Part shown: positions 34,142-44,746 of the stretch, one piece after another | How positions within the stretch are numbered: position 1 is the first letter of the stretch | Layout: each line of letters begins with the position of its first letter | Assembly: GCF_902148855.1 (NCBI RefSeq) | Contig: NC_043978.1 | Coordinates: 780,367 to 844,366 of the forward strand | DNA from: Sphaeramia orbicularis | Lineage: Eukaryota; Chordata; Actinopteri; Kurtiformes; Apogonidae | Length of the DNA stretch: 64,000 nt | Direction of reading: 5' to 3' | Made by a program: the position numbers and the translations under genes | The notes under the pieces: model-generated | What the model was told of the DNA's origin: nothing | What the model saw: the letters and a program-made list of their open reading frames with translations, nothing else | The model's database searches: none

Positions 34142-37077
34142 GGGTGTTTCAAGAATACTTGTAATTTTGGAAAAACTCCTTGTACCCATGGTGAATCTCA
34201 GAAATGTACAGTCATAGACATGTCTGAACTGTTTACCTGGTGTGTTGGACATTGTCTACAATGTGCACACCTGAAAATTCGGTCAGTAATCCCTACATTT
34301 CCCTCTTCAACTCCATTGTGTCCTGTACATAACACGTTTTGCCAGTTTTGTGTCAACCAAAGGGCTAATCACAATGTTCAACCCTTTGCCCTGTTTAAAA
34401 GCCAAACAACTGCTACATATTGAATGATTTTCAATACTCTATGATATTGCCTCAGTGATAGAACAATTTAGGTCTACATTGTATGGATCTTAACATAATG
34501 ACAGCAGTTTTTTCAAAAACCTGTTTTCGTGACCGCTGCTCAGGTTTTTTGACCCTCTAAATTCTTTGTCCCTCAGGTGATAAGAAATAGAGGCTTTTAT
34601 GGGTTTTTTATGTCAGTTTCATTCAATACTCATCTGTTATCGAGAATAACTAGTTCAGCCATCAAGGAACCAACTTGTTTGTGATTGGTGGGCCTTGTTG
34701 AGGATGTTTTCACCTGTCCCGTACATTACCAAAATTTTTCACTTAATTTCAAAGTGATATCTTGAAATAAAAACAGAGAGGCAAGGCCAAAAAATACATC
34801 AGTTACAGTCCTTTACCACAGAGGAAGGTAAAGAACCACATGTGAAACTTGTCATCTTAGAACTAGGCCAGTAGTAAGTGTTGAAACACTGCACGTCGGA
34901 ATGTCCCGTACAGAAGCAGTTCAGTGTGGAACATGCCTTTTCCATCCAAGCAGGGTTTGAGATTGACTTCATAGTTTATGCCAAATACTCTTCCTACTGA
35001 TGAAGACTGACCAAAATATCACTGTAAAGAAGGAATTTAGGAAGCCCATGCTGGAAATACCTTTCTGCACATCTCCAAAATCTGACAGTGCAAGAAAAAA
35101 ACCCTAAACTGGCCATGTCCCATACATAACCACGCTTCAAATGTTCATATCTTTTGAATACTAGAGCAACTATATTTCACTGGAAGAATGTGTTTAGTTA
35201 ATCTTCACAAGAAGAAATCATTAGCACAAAGAACAATTCAGTGATCCTTATCCATCTTTAAAAAGAGTGTCCCGTGCATAACTTTTTGCCAGTGTGAGTT
35301 ATTTACGGGACACCTTAATATATTTAAGCTAATCTTGACATTCTGATTTGAACTGATGGCCTTGATGGGCATCTCATGACCCATCTCATTGGTGTAGACC
35401 CAGTTTTACCCAGGATGTGTGGAATATAATTGATGTTTAAAGCTTCATATCCATGGTACCTGAAAAGTGGATTGTTTTAGCTGGGAATTTCACATCATGC
35501 ATAGAAAAAAAAAAAAAAAAAAAAACTTTTTTCACTTCTTTTCTCTGACTAGAACATAACCCTAACCTAACCCTACATTTCAGGTATTTGGTGTGATGGT
35601 CAGAGTACGAAAACTGAACCCACATGCAAGACCCAGAGACAGACGTAAAAGTTCAGTGTTTATTTAACACAAAGTTAACTGACAGTTCTCTGATAGTGAT
35701 ATTAGACAGAATCTTGAAGACACAGAGGCCTGGGTTCTTCTCAGGGTTAGTGAAGTGGACGGAGACAGAACCACACAGTCCGGACCGGTTAAAACGCGTC
35801 AGGAGTCCGACTAGGGGAAAGCAGAGGTAAGTCAGTAGCAGAACCAGGTCATACACAGGGAGGCAGACGGAAAGGCAACAGGACATAGGGAACAGGCTAG
35901 CTCACGTACCGTGAAACAGGCGAGTAGGTTGAACACATGAAGAGTCATTGGAGGCAGAAGCACAGACAAGGGTTAGGCAAAAAAGGCAGGAGTCAGAGAA
36001 GGCAAACCGGGTCAAAAACAGGCAGACAGACAGGATCCAAAAACGCTGGTAAGTATAGGCATGGAGGCAAATACGAACTGGCAACGAACAGGGGAAAACA
36101 CAGGGCTTAAATACACAAGAGGGAGGGCAGACAATGAGACAGAGGTGGAACAAATCAGGGCGGGGACAGGTAATCAACACAGGTGACACAGATTAGGGAC
36201 AGGAAGCAAAGACACCAGACATGACACATGAGGAGAATTTAACAAAATAAAACAGGAAATGACAGACAAGAGTAACAAGACAGACAAAACCAGACTAACG
36301 TCTGGTAGCAGATGTGACATTTGGAAGTTTGTTCTTTAGTTACTGTTGACACTTTGTCATGTTTTTCTGTTTCATACAAATGATACAACCCCCTTTCCAC
36401 CATGCAATAGCAAATGACATTTACAAAGCATGGTTTAATCGTGTTTTACCCATTTCAGGAAGTAACAAGTTCAAAATGATGATCATGGAGGCAAAACAAA
36501 CAAGTGTCCCAAACGTAACCTCCATGTCCCGTACATAACCCCTACTGTACACTCTGAATTTTTGAACATTCTCAGCCTTGATGGAAGACCAGTGATTCAT
36601 GCCCTTAGTTTTACAGTGTTCCATGTCTACTCATTGTAAAGGAGCTGTTTGGTGGCATTAGCTGGTGATTTGGGGAAATGAGGACAAATGGAACCGTATC
36701 CTGAAAATCCTATTGGACGTTAAGAATGCACCAGGTTCAAAAACACACTACACTAAATCCATTCAGATTGATTTAAAGTACCTCAGCTCACTTATGCTTG
36801 GGCAAACCTGTCAACTGGAGCCCATTTTCTTGATGAGAATTACATTTTTATCATCATTCACCTTATTTTTGTTGTGTGTGTCCTGTACATAACCACAGTG
36901 TTGTCATGGTTTTCTAATTGCTGTTATTTCATAATAAAGCATAGTATTTGAAAACGGTTTTCAGTTTTTTCTTCCTTAGGTTCCTCTCTTAGGGATCAGC
37001 TGAGTTTTGAGCAATTTCACCATGGTAAAAATTTTGGCCCTCTGGTGACAAAAGTGCGAGTATTCTTGAAACACCCC
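34142..37077. mobile_element. unclassified TIR element with a repeated 16-bp word
   Basis: Inverted termini GGGTGTTTCAAGAATACT (left) and GGGGTGTTTCAAGAATACT (right, reversed), flanked by ttat on both sides (4-bp duplication within ttat/ttata). It is about 2.2 kb without the LTR at 35592-36319. No transposase frame is seen. About nine copies of a word near TGTCCCGTACATAACC are scattered inside: about 34319, 34715, 34902, 35116, 35268, 36505, 36525 and 36879 on +, and 35299 on -. The superfamily is not clear. Confidence 0.75.
35592..36319 (-). mobile_element. solo LTR (fossil)
   Basis: A 728-bp unit with TG...CA ends, flanked by a perfect 5-bp duplication tttgg (35587-35591 and 36320-36324). 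On the - strand it has a TATTTAAGCCC-type promoter area and AATAAACACTGAAC near its 3' end. No internal genes remain, as expected after LTR-LTR recombination. Family uncertain, perhaps Gypsy-like. It is younger than the TIR element that contains it. Confidence 0.75.
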
Positions 37078-37266
37078 TTATATATTTTTAATACGCATCT
37101 TTGTATCGTCCCACCAAACCCTCAACGTACCATACATGTATTTTAGTTTTACACAATGCTCAAAAAATATCCAAAAGTTATCTCTGAAACCTTTCTCTGT
37201 AAGTATTCCATTGTTTATTTTCCAATATCCTTTTCCATATGTTGGAGCATTTAACATAAATGTTAT

Positions 37267-37725
37267 TCAAAGTAAATTATTGTCTGAATAGAATTTTGGG
37301 AAAACCTCAGCTGAAATAATTTTTGTACTCACTGATGTAAAGACGTAGTCTATTCTGCTGCGTATCCCTCCACTGTTACCCCAAGTAAAACCTGGATCAT
37401 GTTGGTGAACTGCTTTAAATGCATCCTTGAGATTGAATTTTTGTATAAAGGATTTCAGAGGTAATCCATTGGTACCTTTATCGAGAGCTGAGTTAAAGTC
37501 GCCTGCAATAATAACAGTCCTGTTTGTCATAAACCACGGATCCAAATTTTCTAACAGTTCTCTGCGTAATACAGATTCAGTGAGAGCGTACACATTTATT
37601 ATTCTTAAATTATTATCATTCCAGTTTAAATCAACAACTAATATTTTACCTTGAAAAGCAGAAAAACTGCCTACAATGTGCATTTTTTTATTACCACACA
37701 ACAAACCCACACCTGAGGAGTGCAC
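37267..37725 (-). CDS. Keno-like LINE AP-endonuclease segment
   Basis: An open - strand frame of 152 codons: SSGVGLLCGNKKMHIVGS, NDNNLRIINVYALTE, TVIIAGDFNSALDKGTNGLP and FTWGNSGGIRSRIDYVFTS. The GDFN and RIDYVF blocks are conserved in AP-like endonucleases of L1/Tx1 LINEs. In target-specific members this domain recognises the insertion site. Confidence 0.88.
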   Translation of the reverse strand: MHSSGVGLLCGNKKMHIVGSFSAFQGKILVVDLNWNDNNLRIINVYALTESVLRRELLENLDPWFMTNRTVIIAGDFNSALDKGTNGLPLKSFIQKFNLKDAFKAVHQHDPGFTWGNSGGIRSRIDYVFTSVSTKIISAEVFPKFYSDNNLL

Positions 37726-38508
37726 CCCACCTACGCTCCATCTAAAGTCCCCTTTAAACCATTCCTTACAAAACTTACATATGTCTGTATCATCCTTCAG
37801 ATGAACTTCTTATAATAAACAAATATGAAACTTAAAGTGGACAGATGGGAAAATACTGTGGCCCTCTTATCCCTATTCTGTAAACCCTGGATGTTCAGGG
37901 TACAAATTTTAAAGTCCATGTAATAAAATTTTAGGTATAAAAATAAGAGAAAGGAAAGAAAATATGACTTAATTTAAATAAATCCCAATGAAAGAAATTA
38001 ATCCTAAAAGAAGGAGGGGTACTCAGAATGTATCAATGGTCTGAAAATAATGCTCCAAACTTAACACTTCTACAGTGAAAGTACATTTCCAGAGTTTTAC
38101 TTGCCTGTCTCTTCCTGGGCAGGAACACGTGGACGTCAAAGGAGTCTGACAAAACAGGTCACTGAAAGAAAGTATTTGTACCTCCTCAGTCTGACTGTCA
38201 GACACCAAAGAGACTCCACTGGGTGGAGCCACTGGCTCCTCTCCAGGGGAGGAGTCTGCACGGGGGGGGGGGAGCTCCAACTCCACCTCAGGGGGTTGTG
38301 GGGTGACAATGACATCACTAGGGGGGCCCTGGACACGTCTCCAGCAGGAACTCCGCTGGCTGGAATCTCAGCGCTGTTTCCAAATGGTGGTGGAACACTG
38401 GTGTTATGCTCCGCCTCCTCTACCAGGGCGTGCGCAGCGGCTGCTGATCTGGACCGGCTCTGTGAACCCATCTTGGGGAGATGAAGGTGGGCTGATGAGT
38501 CGTCTTTT

Positions 38509-38560
38509 CTGATAAGAACAGACACTACACCTGATCTTAGCCAAAAGGCCGAGAAGCGAT
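38509..38560 (-). pseudogene. U2 snRNA, 5' portion (split by LINE)
   Basis: The - strand begins at 38560 with ATCGCTTCTCGGCCTTTTGG and runs to TCTGTTCTTATCAG (U2 nucleotides 1-52). The branch-site-pairing GUAGUA reads GUAGUG here, and the base before the GUGUAG block is G instead of A. So this copy was probably already a variant or pseudogene. It joins 26413-26555 to give about 188 nucleotides, the full length of U2. Confidence 0.95.
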
Positions 38561-38639
38561 GCGGAGAGGAGGTGGATCGCGCAGCTCATTGTCCTCGGAG
38601 TAATTCTCAGTCACAGGTTAACGGAGTGAAACAAAGGGT

Positions 38640-39835
38640 TTAAAGGTGGACGTTTGGGTCTTTAAGGGTTAAAGGTGGACGTTTGGGTCTTTAAGGGTTA
38701 AAGGTGGACAATCTGGGTCTTTAAGGGTTAAAGGTGGACGTCTGGGTCTTTAAGGGTTAAAGGTGGACATCGGGTCTTTAAGGGTAAAGGTGGACGTCTG
38801 GGTCTTTTAAGGGTTAAGGTGGATGTCTGGGTCTTTAAGGGTTAAAGGCGGACGTTTGGGTCTTTAAGGGTTAAAGGTGGATGTCTGGGTCTTTAAGGGT
38901 TAAAGGTGGACGTCTGGGTCTTTAAGGGTTAAAGGTGGACGTCTGGGTCTGTAAGGGTTAAAGGTGGACGTTTGGGTCTTTAAGGGTTAAAGGTGGACGT
39001 CTGGGTCTTTAAGGGTTAAAGGTGGACGTCTGGGTCTTTAAGGGTTAAAGGCGGACGTTTGGGTCTTTAAGGGTTAAAGGCGGACGTCTGGGTCTTTAAG
39101 GGTTAAAGGTGGACGTCTGGGTCTTTAAGGGTAAAGGTGGACGTCTGGGTCTTTAAGGGTTAAAGGCGGACGTTTGGGTCTTTAAGGGTTAAAGGCGGAC
39201 GTCTGGGTCTTTAAGGGTTAAAGGTGGACGTCTGGTCTTTAAGGGTTAAAGGTGGACGTCTGGGTCTTTAAGGGTTAAAGGTGGACGTCTGGTCTTTAAG
39301 GGTTAAAGGTGGATGTCTGGGTCTTTAAGGGTTAAGGCGGACGTTTGGGTCTTTAAGGGTTAAAGGTGGATGTCTGGGTCTTTAAGGGTTAAAGGTGGAC
39401 GTCTGGGTCTTTAAGGGTTAAAGGTGGACGTCTGGGTCTGTAAGGGTTTAAGGTGGACGTTTGGGTCTTTAAGGGTTAAGGTGGACGTCTGGGTCTTTAA
39501 GGGTTAAAGGTGGACGTCTGGGTCTTTAAGGGTTAAAGGCGGACGTTTGGGTCTTTAAGGGTTAAAGGCGGACGTCTGGGTCTTTAAGGGTTAAAGGTGG
39601 ACGTCTGGGTCTTTAAGGGTTAAAGGTGGACGTCTGGGTCTTTAAGGGTTAAAGGCGGACGTTTGGGTCTTTAAGGGTTAAAGGCGGACGTCTGGGTCTT
39701 TAAGGGTTTAAAGGTGGACGTCTGGGTCTTTAAGGGTAAAGGTGGACGTCTGGGTCTTTAAGGGTTAAAGGTGGACGTCTGGGTCTTTAAGGGTTAAAGG
39801 TGGATGTTTGGGTCTGTAAGGGTTAATTGTCCTGT
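38640..39835. repeat. 29-bp minisatellite, about 41 units, with higher-order order
   Basis: The unit is near ggtggacgtctgggtctttaa plus gggttaaa. Variants (ggcgga, gttt for gtct, gtaa for ttaa, one-base length changes) recur in the same order about 490 bp apart. For example, the rare gggtctgtaa occurs at about 38946 and 39436 with the same ten following unit types. This shows block duplication of about 17 units. It ends in ggttaattgtcctg. It lies just upstream of the U2 5' end. Confidence 0.95.
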
Positions 39836-40176
39836 TTCTACATCCAGATGACATCTATGTAATAAAGACAACAATGTAATGATACAGATTACTGATGAGT
39901 ACTATTCCTCCTGTGGTCCTCTACTACATGTGAAACTGTATTTGGGTTCCATCACATCTGTTCTATGTACTCTGTTACTCAACTCTACATTATTACAGTG
40001 TACTATGAACCAACTCCACTGTACTGAATGGAACTGTGGTGCCCTCTGGTGGAGAACTAAGGTAATTGAAATCAGGCACAATTAATACTATGTTAAGTTT
40101 TCCATGTATTACAGTACTACACAAGTTCTAAGTTAACATAATTGAGCACAAGTTTCTCTTTCCTTCCACATATAAT
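39836..40176. other. spacer, nothing recognised
   Basis: AT-rich unique-looking sequence between the minisatellite and the U1 pseudogene. No gene, repeat or structured element was found. Confidence 0.6.
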
Positions 40177-40330
40177 GAGGGGAGAACATGAATACAGTCC
40201 CCCCTATCAGATATTTATGCAGCTGAGATCCTCACATTTATGGAATTGGCAGAGGTCAGACAGCTGCAGTGCAATGGTGAACCCTCTCCCTGGGTGAACC
40301 ACCTTCTTGTCTCTCCTGCCAGATAAGTAT
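40177..40330 (-). pseudogene. U1 snRNA, full-length degenerate copy
   Basis: The - strand begins ATACTTATCTGGCAGGAGAG at 40330, so the splice-site-pairing stretch has T for C. It follows U1 through stem I and stem II (CCATTGCACTGCAG), CTGACCTCTGCCAATTCC, the loop III region and GGGGGGACTGTATTC to the 3' end. About 13 nucleotides of stem I are missing and many positions differ. It has the same orientation as the U2 and the other U1. Confidence 0.8.
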
Positions 40331-40338
40331 GAGTCATG

Positions 40339-41430
40339 AGGCCCTTTCCCACCGCAGGAACTTTTGCAGGAACTTTCTGTATTACCCTGAACTTTCAAAG
40401 TTCTGGTGCCTTTCCACTGAAAATTACCCTGGTAACTGACCCTCCCCCGGCCCCAAATTTACCCGAAGAAGTTCCTGGTACAGAGGTAGTACTTTTCAGA
40501 TGACCAGGAACTTTAAGGGCGGGGCTGTGTTCTGGAGAAGGCTGAGTGGTGGACTAGACTGACAGCGTTTCCACATTCTGTTCACCGCCAATATTTAACT
40601 CATTTCATTTCCACAAGCTTTGGATTTTGATCATTCGTAAAATGGACCAAAAGAGAAGCTACAACAAGTGGACGGACGACGAGGAAATTCAGACGGACTT
40701 TGAAACGCCGACACAAAATGAGCGAGTAAAAGCTGTCGGAGCCAAATATAAAACACAAGCCTAAAGAAATACGAGAAAAGAAGAAGAAACTTTTGCAGGA
40801 TTAAAAGAAACTAAAGGAGCACAACGGTCGCAGTGGATCTGACTGTTGAACAAACCAATGGTCTGAATATCAGAAATATTCACTGTTTAGTTGGTTCATG
40901 CTGTAACAGTATCAGCAGAACATCAGCTGTTTAGACAACAATGAAGTCCAGTTAACCTGATGCTAATGCTAATGCTAACTGGTCAACAGTCTGACACTAA
41001 ACCTAAACCACAGAACTGGATGCATTCATGTTGTCGCTGTGAGATGAACACTGGTTATTCTGTATGTTTGTGGTTTCCACCTGAACTGGACCGGACGGAC
41101 TCGCCTCTTTTTCTGAACCTGTGGCTCGTTTGTGTCCTGGTCCAACATCTACTGCTGTTTCCAACGGTTAGACAGGTCACATGTCACATCACACTGGTAG
41201 GAATCTGTCATCATGTGTTCTGTTTTTTCATTTTAACATTTTTATTACTTTTCCTGTAGGAAAGCGAAAAAAGGGACCAGGACCATGGAGTTCCAGACGG
41301 CTGTCCTGGACCAGCTGGACCAGACCCTGGTCCAAAAGCCTGAACCTTTCACACGTGTTTATTTCCCTTTTAATCTCAAGGCACCTTTGTTTTGTTTCAG
41401 ATTTTAATAAAAAAAAAATCTAACCTAATA
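40339..41430 (+). mobile_element. Harbinger-like remnant with a Myb/SANT-like frame
   Basis: Starts ggccctttcccaccgcaggaacttt, a terminus seen in fish Harbinger-type repeats; the matching right end is not found. At 40642 a frame begins MDQKRSYNKWTDDEEIQTDF and continues to NERVKAVGAKYKTQA before a stop. It resembles the trihelix Myb/SANT domain of the Harbinger accessory protein (WTDEEVxxLL...N..V...I), and further downstream KETKGAQRSQW fits loosely. The end at 41262-41340 is lysine-rich. Non-functional. Confidence 0.5.
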
Positions 41431-41704
41431 CTGTCTGTTCATTTACAAGGCATCAAAATATGAGTATCAGTACTTTTATCCAGTAATCTGCCGTTGAATT
41501 AAATGTAGACATTTAAGTAAATGTGTCTGACTTTAGGTTGAACCTGGACTAATCTGTAAAACAATAGAAATGAAACAGAACCCATCCATCACACTGAAAG
41601 TTAGATGTGATTTAGTTTAAGGAATGAGAAGTTGAAAATACATGTTCTGCCATTTTTACATGTATATTACATGTATATATACTTAGATACATACAGTATA
41701 TATA

Positions 41705-41707
41705 CAT

Positions 41708-41781
<74 letters not shown>
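41705..41781. repeat. (AC)n(TA)n microsatellite
   Basis: Compound simple repeat into which the following hAT element is inserted. Confidence 0.95.
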
Positions 41782-41784
<3 letters not shown>

Positions 41785-43015
41785 TGGTGGGCAGTGATTA
41801 CAATTTTTAATCGCAATTAATCATGTGGATTTCTGCGATTAATCGCATAGTTGTTGGGGGGGGGCATCAACAGCATGTATTTCCTTTCAGTGACATTTCA
41901 GACTGAAGAACTCCGGTGATAAAAAAAATAATTGCACATGTCAGTGCTTCCAAACACCTGTGTCCTTCTCACCCCCGTTATCTGAAGACATTTAAAATAA
42001 AAATGTCCATGTAAAAAAACCACTACTTTTACACATGTTTATGTCCCCACCTGTGTATTTACAGTTGTGAGTGACTGACAGGAGTCTTAGTCCCACTAAT
42101 CAGTACTAATACTAATAAGCCCAATAATATGTGATGTTCAGTTGTTCAAAGCAAGCAAAAGAGGCCCTGAAGTGGTCAGAATAAGTTGCACTAACGTATG
42201 TTTTGTCCTTTCCGTGTTACCGTAGTCAGTTCGGACATAAGAATGAACTAACAGACATGTTTCTCTCACGCTGTTTGTATGGCCCCAAAAACGTTTGCCT
42301 GTGAGTATTTTATGTTCAGTTGTTGTCAGAATGAATAGTATCAAATATCTCTGATGTGAACCTTTGTTGCTGAATAAAAAGACGTAAATCTTAAATTAAG
42401 CTGTAAATGCTAATCGTTAGCGTGTCTATGGATTTTCCCATTCAAGTTAGCATCGAGATAAATTGACTGCTAATACAACATTCACATCGTAAATAAGTAA
42501 AGGTTAGTTCAAAGACTGGCATATTCTACCTAAACACAACCAATGAATTTACATAAACTTAGCATGAGCCTGCATAAAGAATTAGCAACCCATCTGCGAC
42601 TGCTAACATAAACGTATTAGCTTAGACATGTTAATAACACATTGTAATAAACACATCCAAAATAACGTCATAAACATGTTTCTAACGGCACGTTTGCATG
42701 TGAAATTATTTAGCAAACAACAGAATGATTGATACGTACAGGTGTTGAACTGCAGGAGTTAAACAAAGTTTGATTCAGCATTACTCGGAAAGTTCGCTCT
42801 TTTCTCCTCTCAGCTGCACGTACACACAGCACCAGCATGTGGACTGCCAAAATAAAAGCATGAGTTTCAAAATAAGAGTCTGTATGTATAAATCAACTAA
42901 GACTTGATTGAAAGGCAGAACAATAATAAAACGGCGTTAACGTGAGATAAAAAAAATTGTCGGCGTTATTTAATGAAGGCGTTAACGCAGTAATAATGCG
43001 TTAACTTGCCCAGCC

Positions 43016-43018
<3 letters not shown>
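41782..43018. mobile_element. hAT-type element (TAGGGCTGGGCA), 1237 bp
   Basis: Left end tagtggtgggca, right end tgcccagcccta. Subterminal 'ttaatcgcaattaatcatg' and 'gcgttaacgcagtaataatgcgttaac' blocks are typical of a widespread fish hAT family. It lies in (TA)n on both sides. The interior has no clear transposase. Confidence 0.85.

Positions 43019-43063
<45 letters not shown>
43019..43063. repeat. (TA)n microsatellite
   Basis: TA run between the hAT element and the mariner-type MITE. Confidence 0.95.
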
Positions 43064-43065
<2 letters not shown>

Positions 43066-43068
<3 letters not shown>

Positions 43069-43615
43069 GGTGGGGAAGCAAAATGTACACTGAACATTTA
43101 GTTGTTTTTTCTCAGCAGGCACTACGTCAGTTGTTTTGAACCCAAACATATACTGATGTCATAATCATACCTAACACTATTATCCATACCTTTTCAGAAA
43201 CTTTTGCCCATATGAGTAATCAGGAAAGCGAATGTCAAAGAGTGTGTGATTTGCTGAATGCACTCGTCACACCAAAGGAGATTTCAAAAATAGTTGGAGT
43301 GTCCATAAAGACTGTTTCTAATGGAAAGAAGAGAATGACTATGAGCAAAACTATTACCAGAAAGTCTGGAAGATACTATTAAAGAAGAATGGGAGAAGTT
43401 GTCACCCCAATATTTGAGGAACACTTGCACAAGTTTCAGGAAGCGTGTGAAGGCAGTTATTGAGAAAGAAGGAGGACACATAGAATAAAAACATTTTCTA
43501 TTATGGACATTTTCTTGTGGCAAATAAATTCTCATGACTTTTAGTAAACTAATTGGTCATACACTGTCTTTCAATCCCTGCCTCAAAATATTGTACATTT
43601 TGCTTCCCCACCCTG
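43066..43615 (+). mobile_element. mariner-type MITE keeping a transposase N-terminus
   Basis: Ends CAGGGTGGGGAAGCAAAATG and the exact complement CATTTTGCTTCCCCACCCTG, next to TA. A frame of 60 codons (43210-43383) reads MSNQESECQRVCDLLNALVT PKEISKIVGVSIKTVSNGKK. This is a helix-turn-helix typical of the mariner DNA-binding domain, and the frame stops after RKSGRYY. The catalytic part is gone. A sister copy lies at 20279-20824. Confidence 0.88.
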
Positions 43616-43638
43616 TATATATATATATATATATATAT

Positions 43639-43684
<46 letters not shown>
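43616..43684. repeat. (TA)n microsatellite
   Basis: TA run with one CATACA interruption, to the right of the MITE. From 43686 to 44735 I see no gene or structured repeat. Confidence 0.95.
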
Positions 43685-43686
<2 letters not shown>

Positions 43687-44746
43687 TATAAACTTCATTC
43701 CAATAACAACATGTGCTACAGAAGCAGATGCACAGCTTCAGTTTCATGGTTTTCTCGGTGGAACTGTGAGCTCCGTCTGCTCGGTTCAAAACATTCAAAC
43801 AGTCTTTTTACTCGGATACTCCCACCCTCTGATTGAGACTCAACTCATCCTTCAACCTGAGCCAAATAAAACCACACCACACTGATTACAGATCTACTCC
43901 ACATAATGCGCTGGTTTTCAGTTTAGTTCCAGACATTTGTCAAACTGGAGCTTTTACAGCACATCATGTTAGCGGCACAACTGTTTCCACATCTGGTTCA
44001 GGAAACCAGGTTTAATAGAGTAAAGGGATGTCTGTTCCAAAAAAAAAAGAAAGAAAGAAAAAAGAAGGGCTGTCCGTACTGAAATCAATCAATCAATCAG
44101 TTCCTTGTCTCAATGTGACCTCCATCTGTGGAACACCACTGACTGCTCTGGTTCTTATTCACATATTATTATCATTTATTTAAACCCAACGCCCATATTT
44201 TCCATCCAACTGAAATAAGATTCAATGGTGTCAAATTAAATTACATGTATTTCTGTCCATGAGTATTCCAAAATAAAGGATTAGACTTAATTCAGTTCCT
44301 CAAACTCACCTGAGGCAGGTGGACTAACTGTTCGTGTTCATTGTGCATATATGTGTCTTCTTCTTCAGAAAAACTTAGCCGTTATCATTAATTATGGTCG
44401 TTTGTTTTTGACAAAACTAAGTTTGTTCCTAACAACTAGTGACAAGGACAAATAACTATAACAGTTATCTTAAATCAGCTGTAAGTCTGAGCTAAAAAGA
44501 GTCAACTGGCTAGCATTAGCAGACAAACTTTTAAGCTAACATTAGCAAAAAAAGACCCAACGAACCAGGAAGGATGTAAAAGTCCACAGCTAGCAAACAA
44601 ACAGTTTATAACACATGTTCAACGCAAAGAAACACGCCAAAAAACATGTGACCTGTACGATTCATCCAAGCAGGTGCGTTAGCGGTTGATGAGCCGTGAT
44701 AAGTGCGTCACTTCACCTTTAACCTACGGTGTACAAACTAAGAAAC

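Larger units (their letters stand above)
26556..38508 (-). mobile_element. Tx1-clade LINE inserted in U2 (Keno-like)
   Basis: A LINE on the - strand, from ORF1 C-terminus (38508 to about 38020) through endonuclease (37725-37267) and reverse transcriptase (33775-33560, then 28535-28030) to the C-terminal domain (27848-27119). The 3' end at 26556-26570 runs into U2. Without its two later insertions (28580-33477, 34142-37077) it is about 4.1 kb. It lies within U2 at TTATCAG with a 7-bp duplication. Site-specific insertion into U2 is known for the Keno group of Tx1-clade LINEs. Stops and frameshifts show it is inactive. Confidence 0.88.

Noticed and set aside
38640-39835. CRISPR-like array
   Set aside because: The 29-bp units are directly adjacent without unique spacers, and the genome is eukaryotic; it is a minisatellite.
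38640-39835. Interstitial telomere repeat
   Set aside because: Units contain gggtta once each but there are no consecutive TTAGGG repeats.
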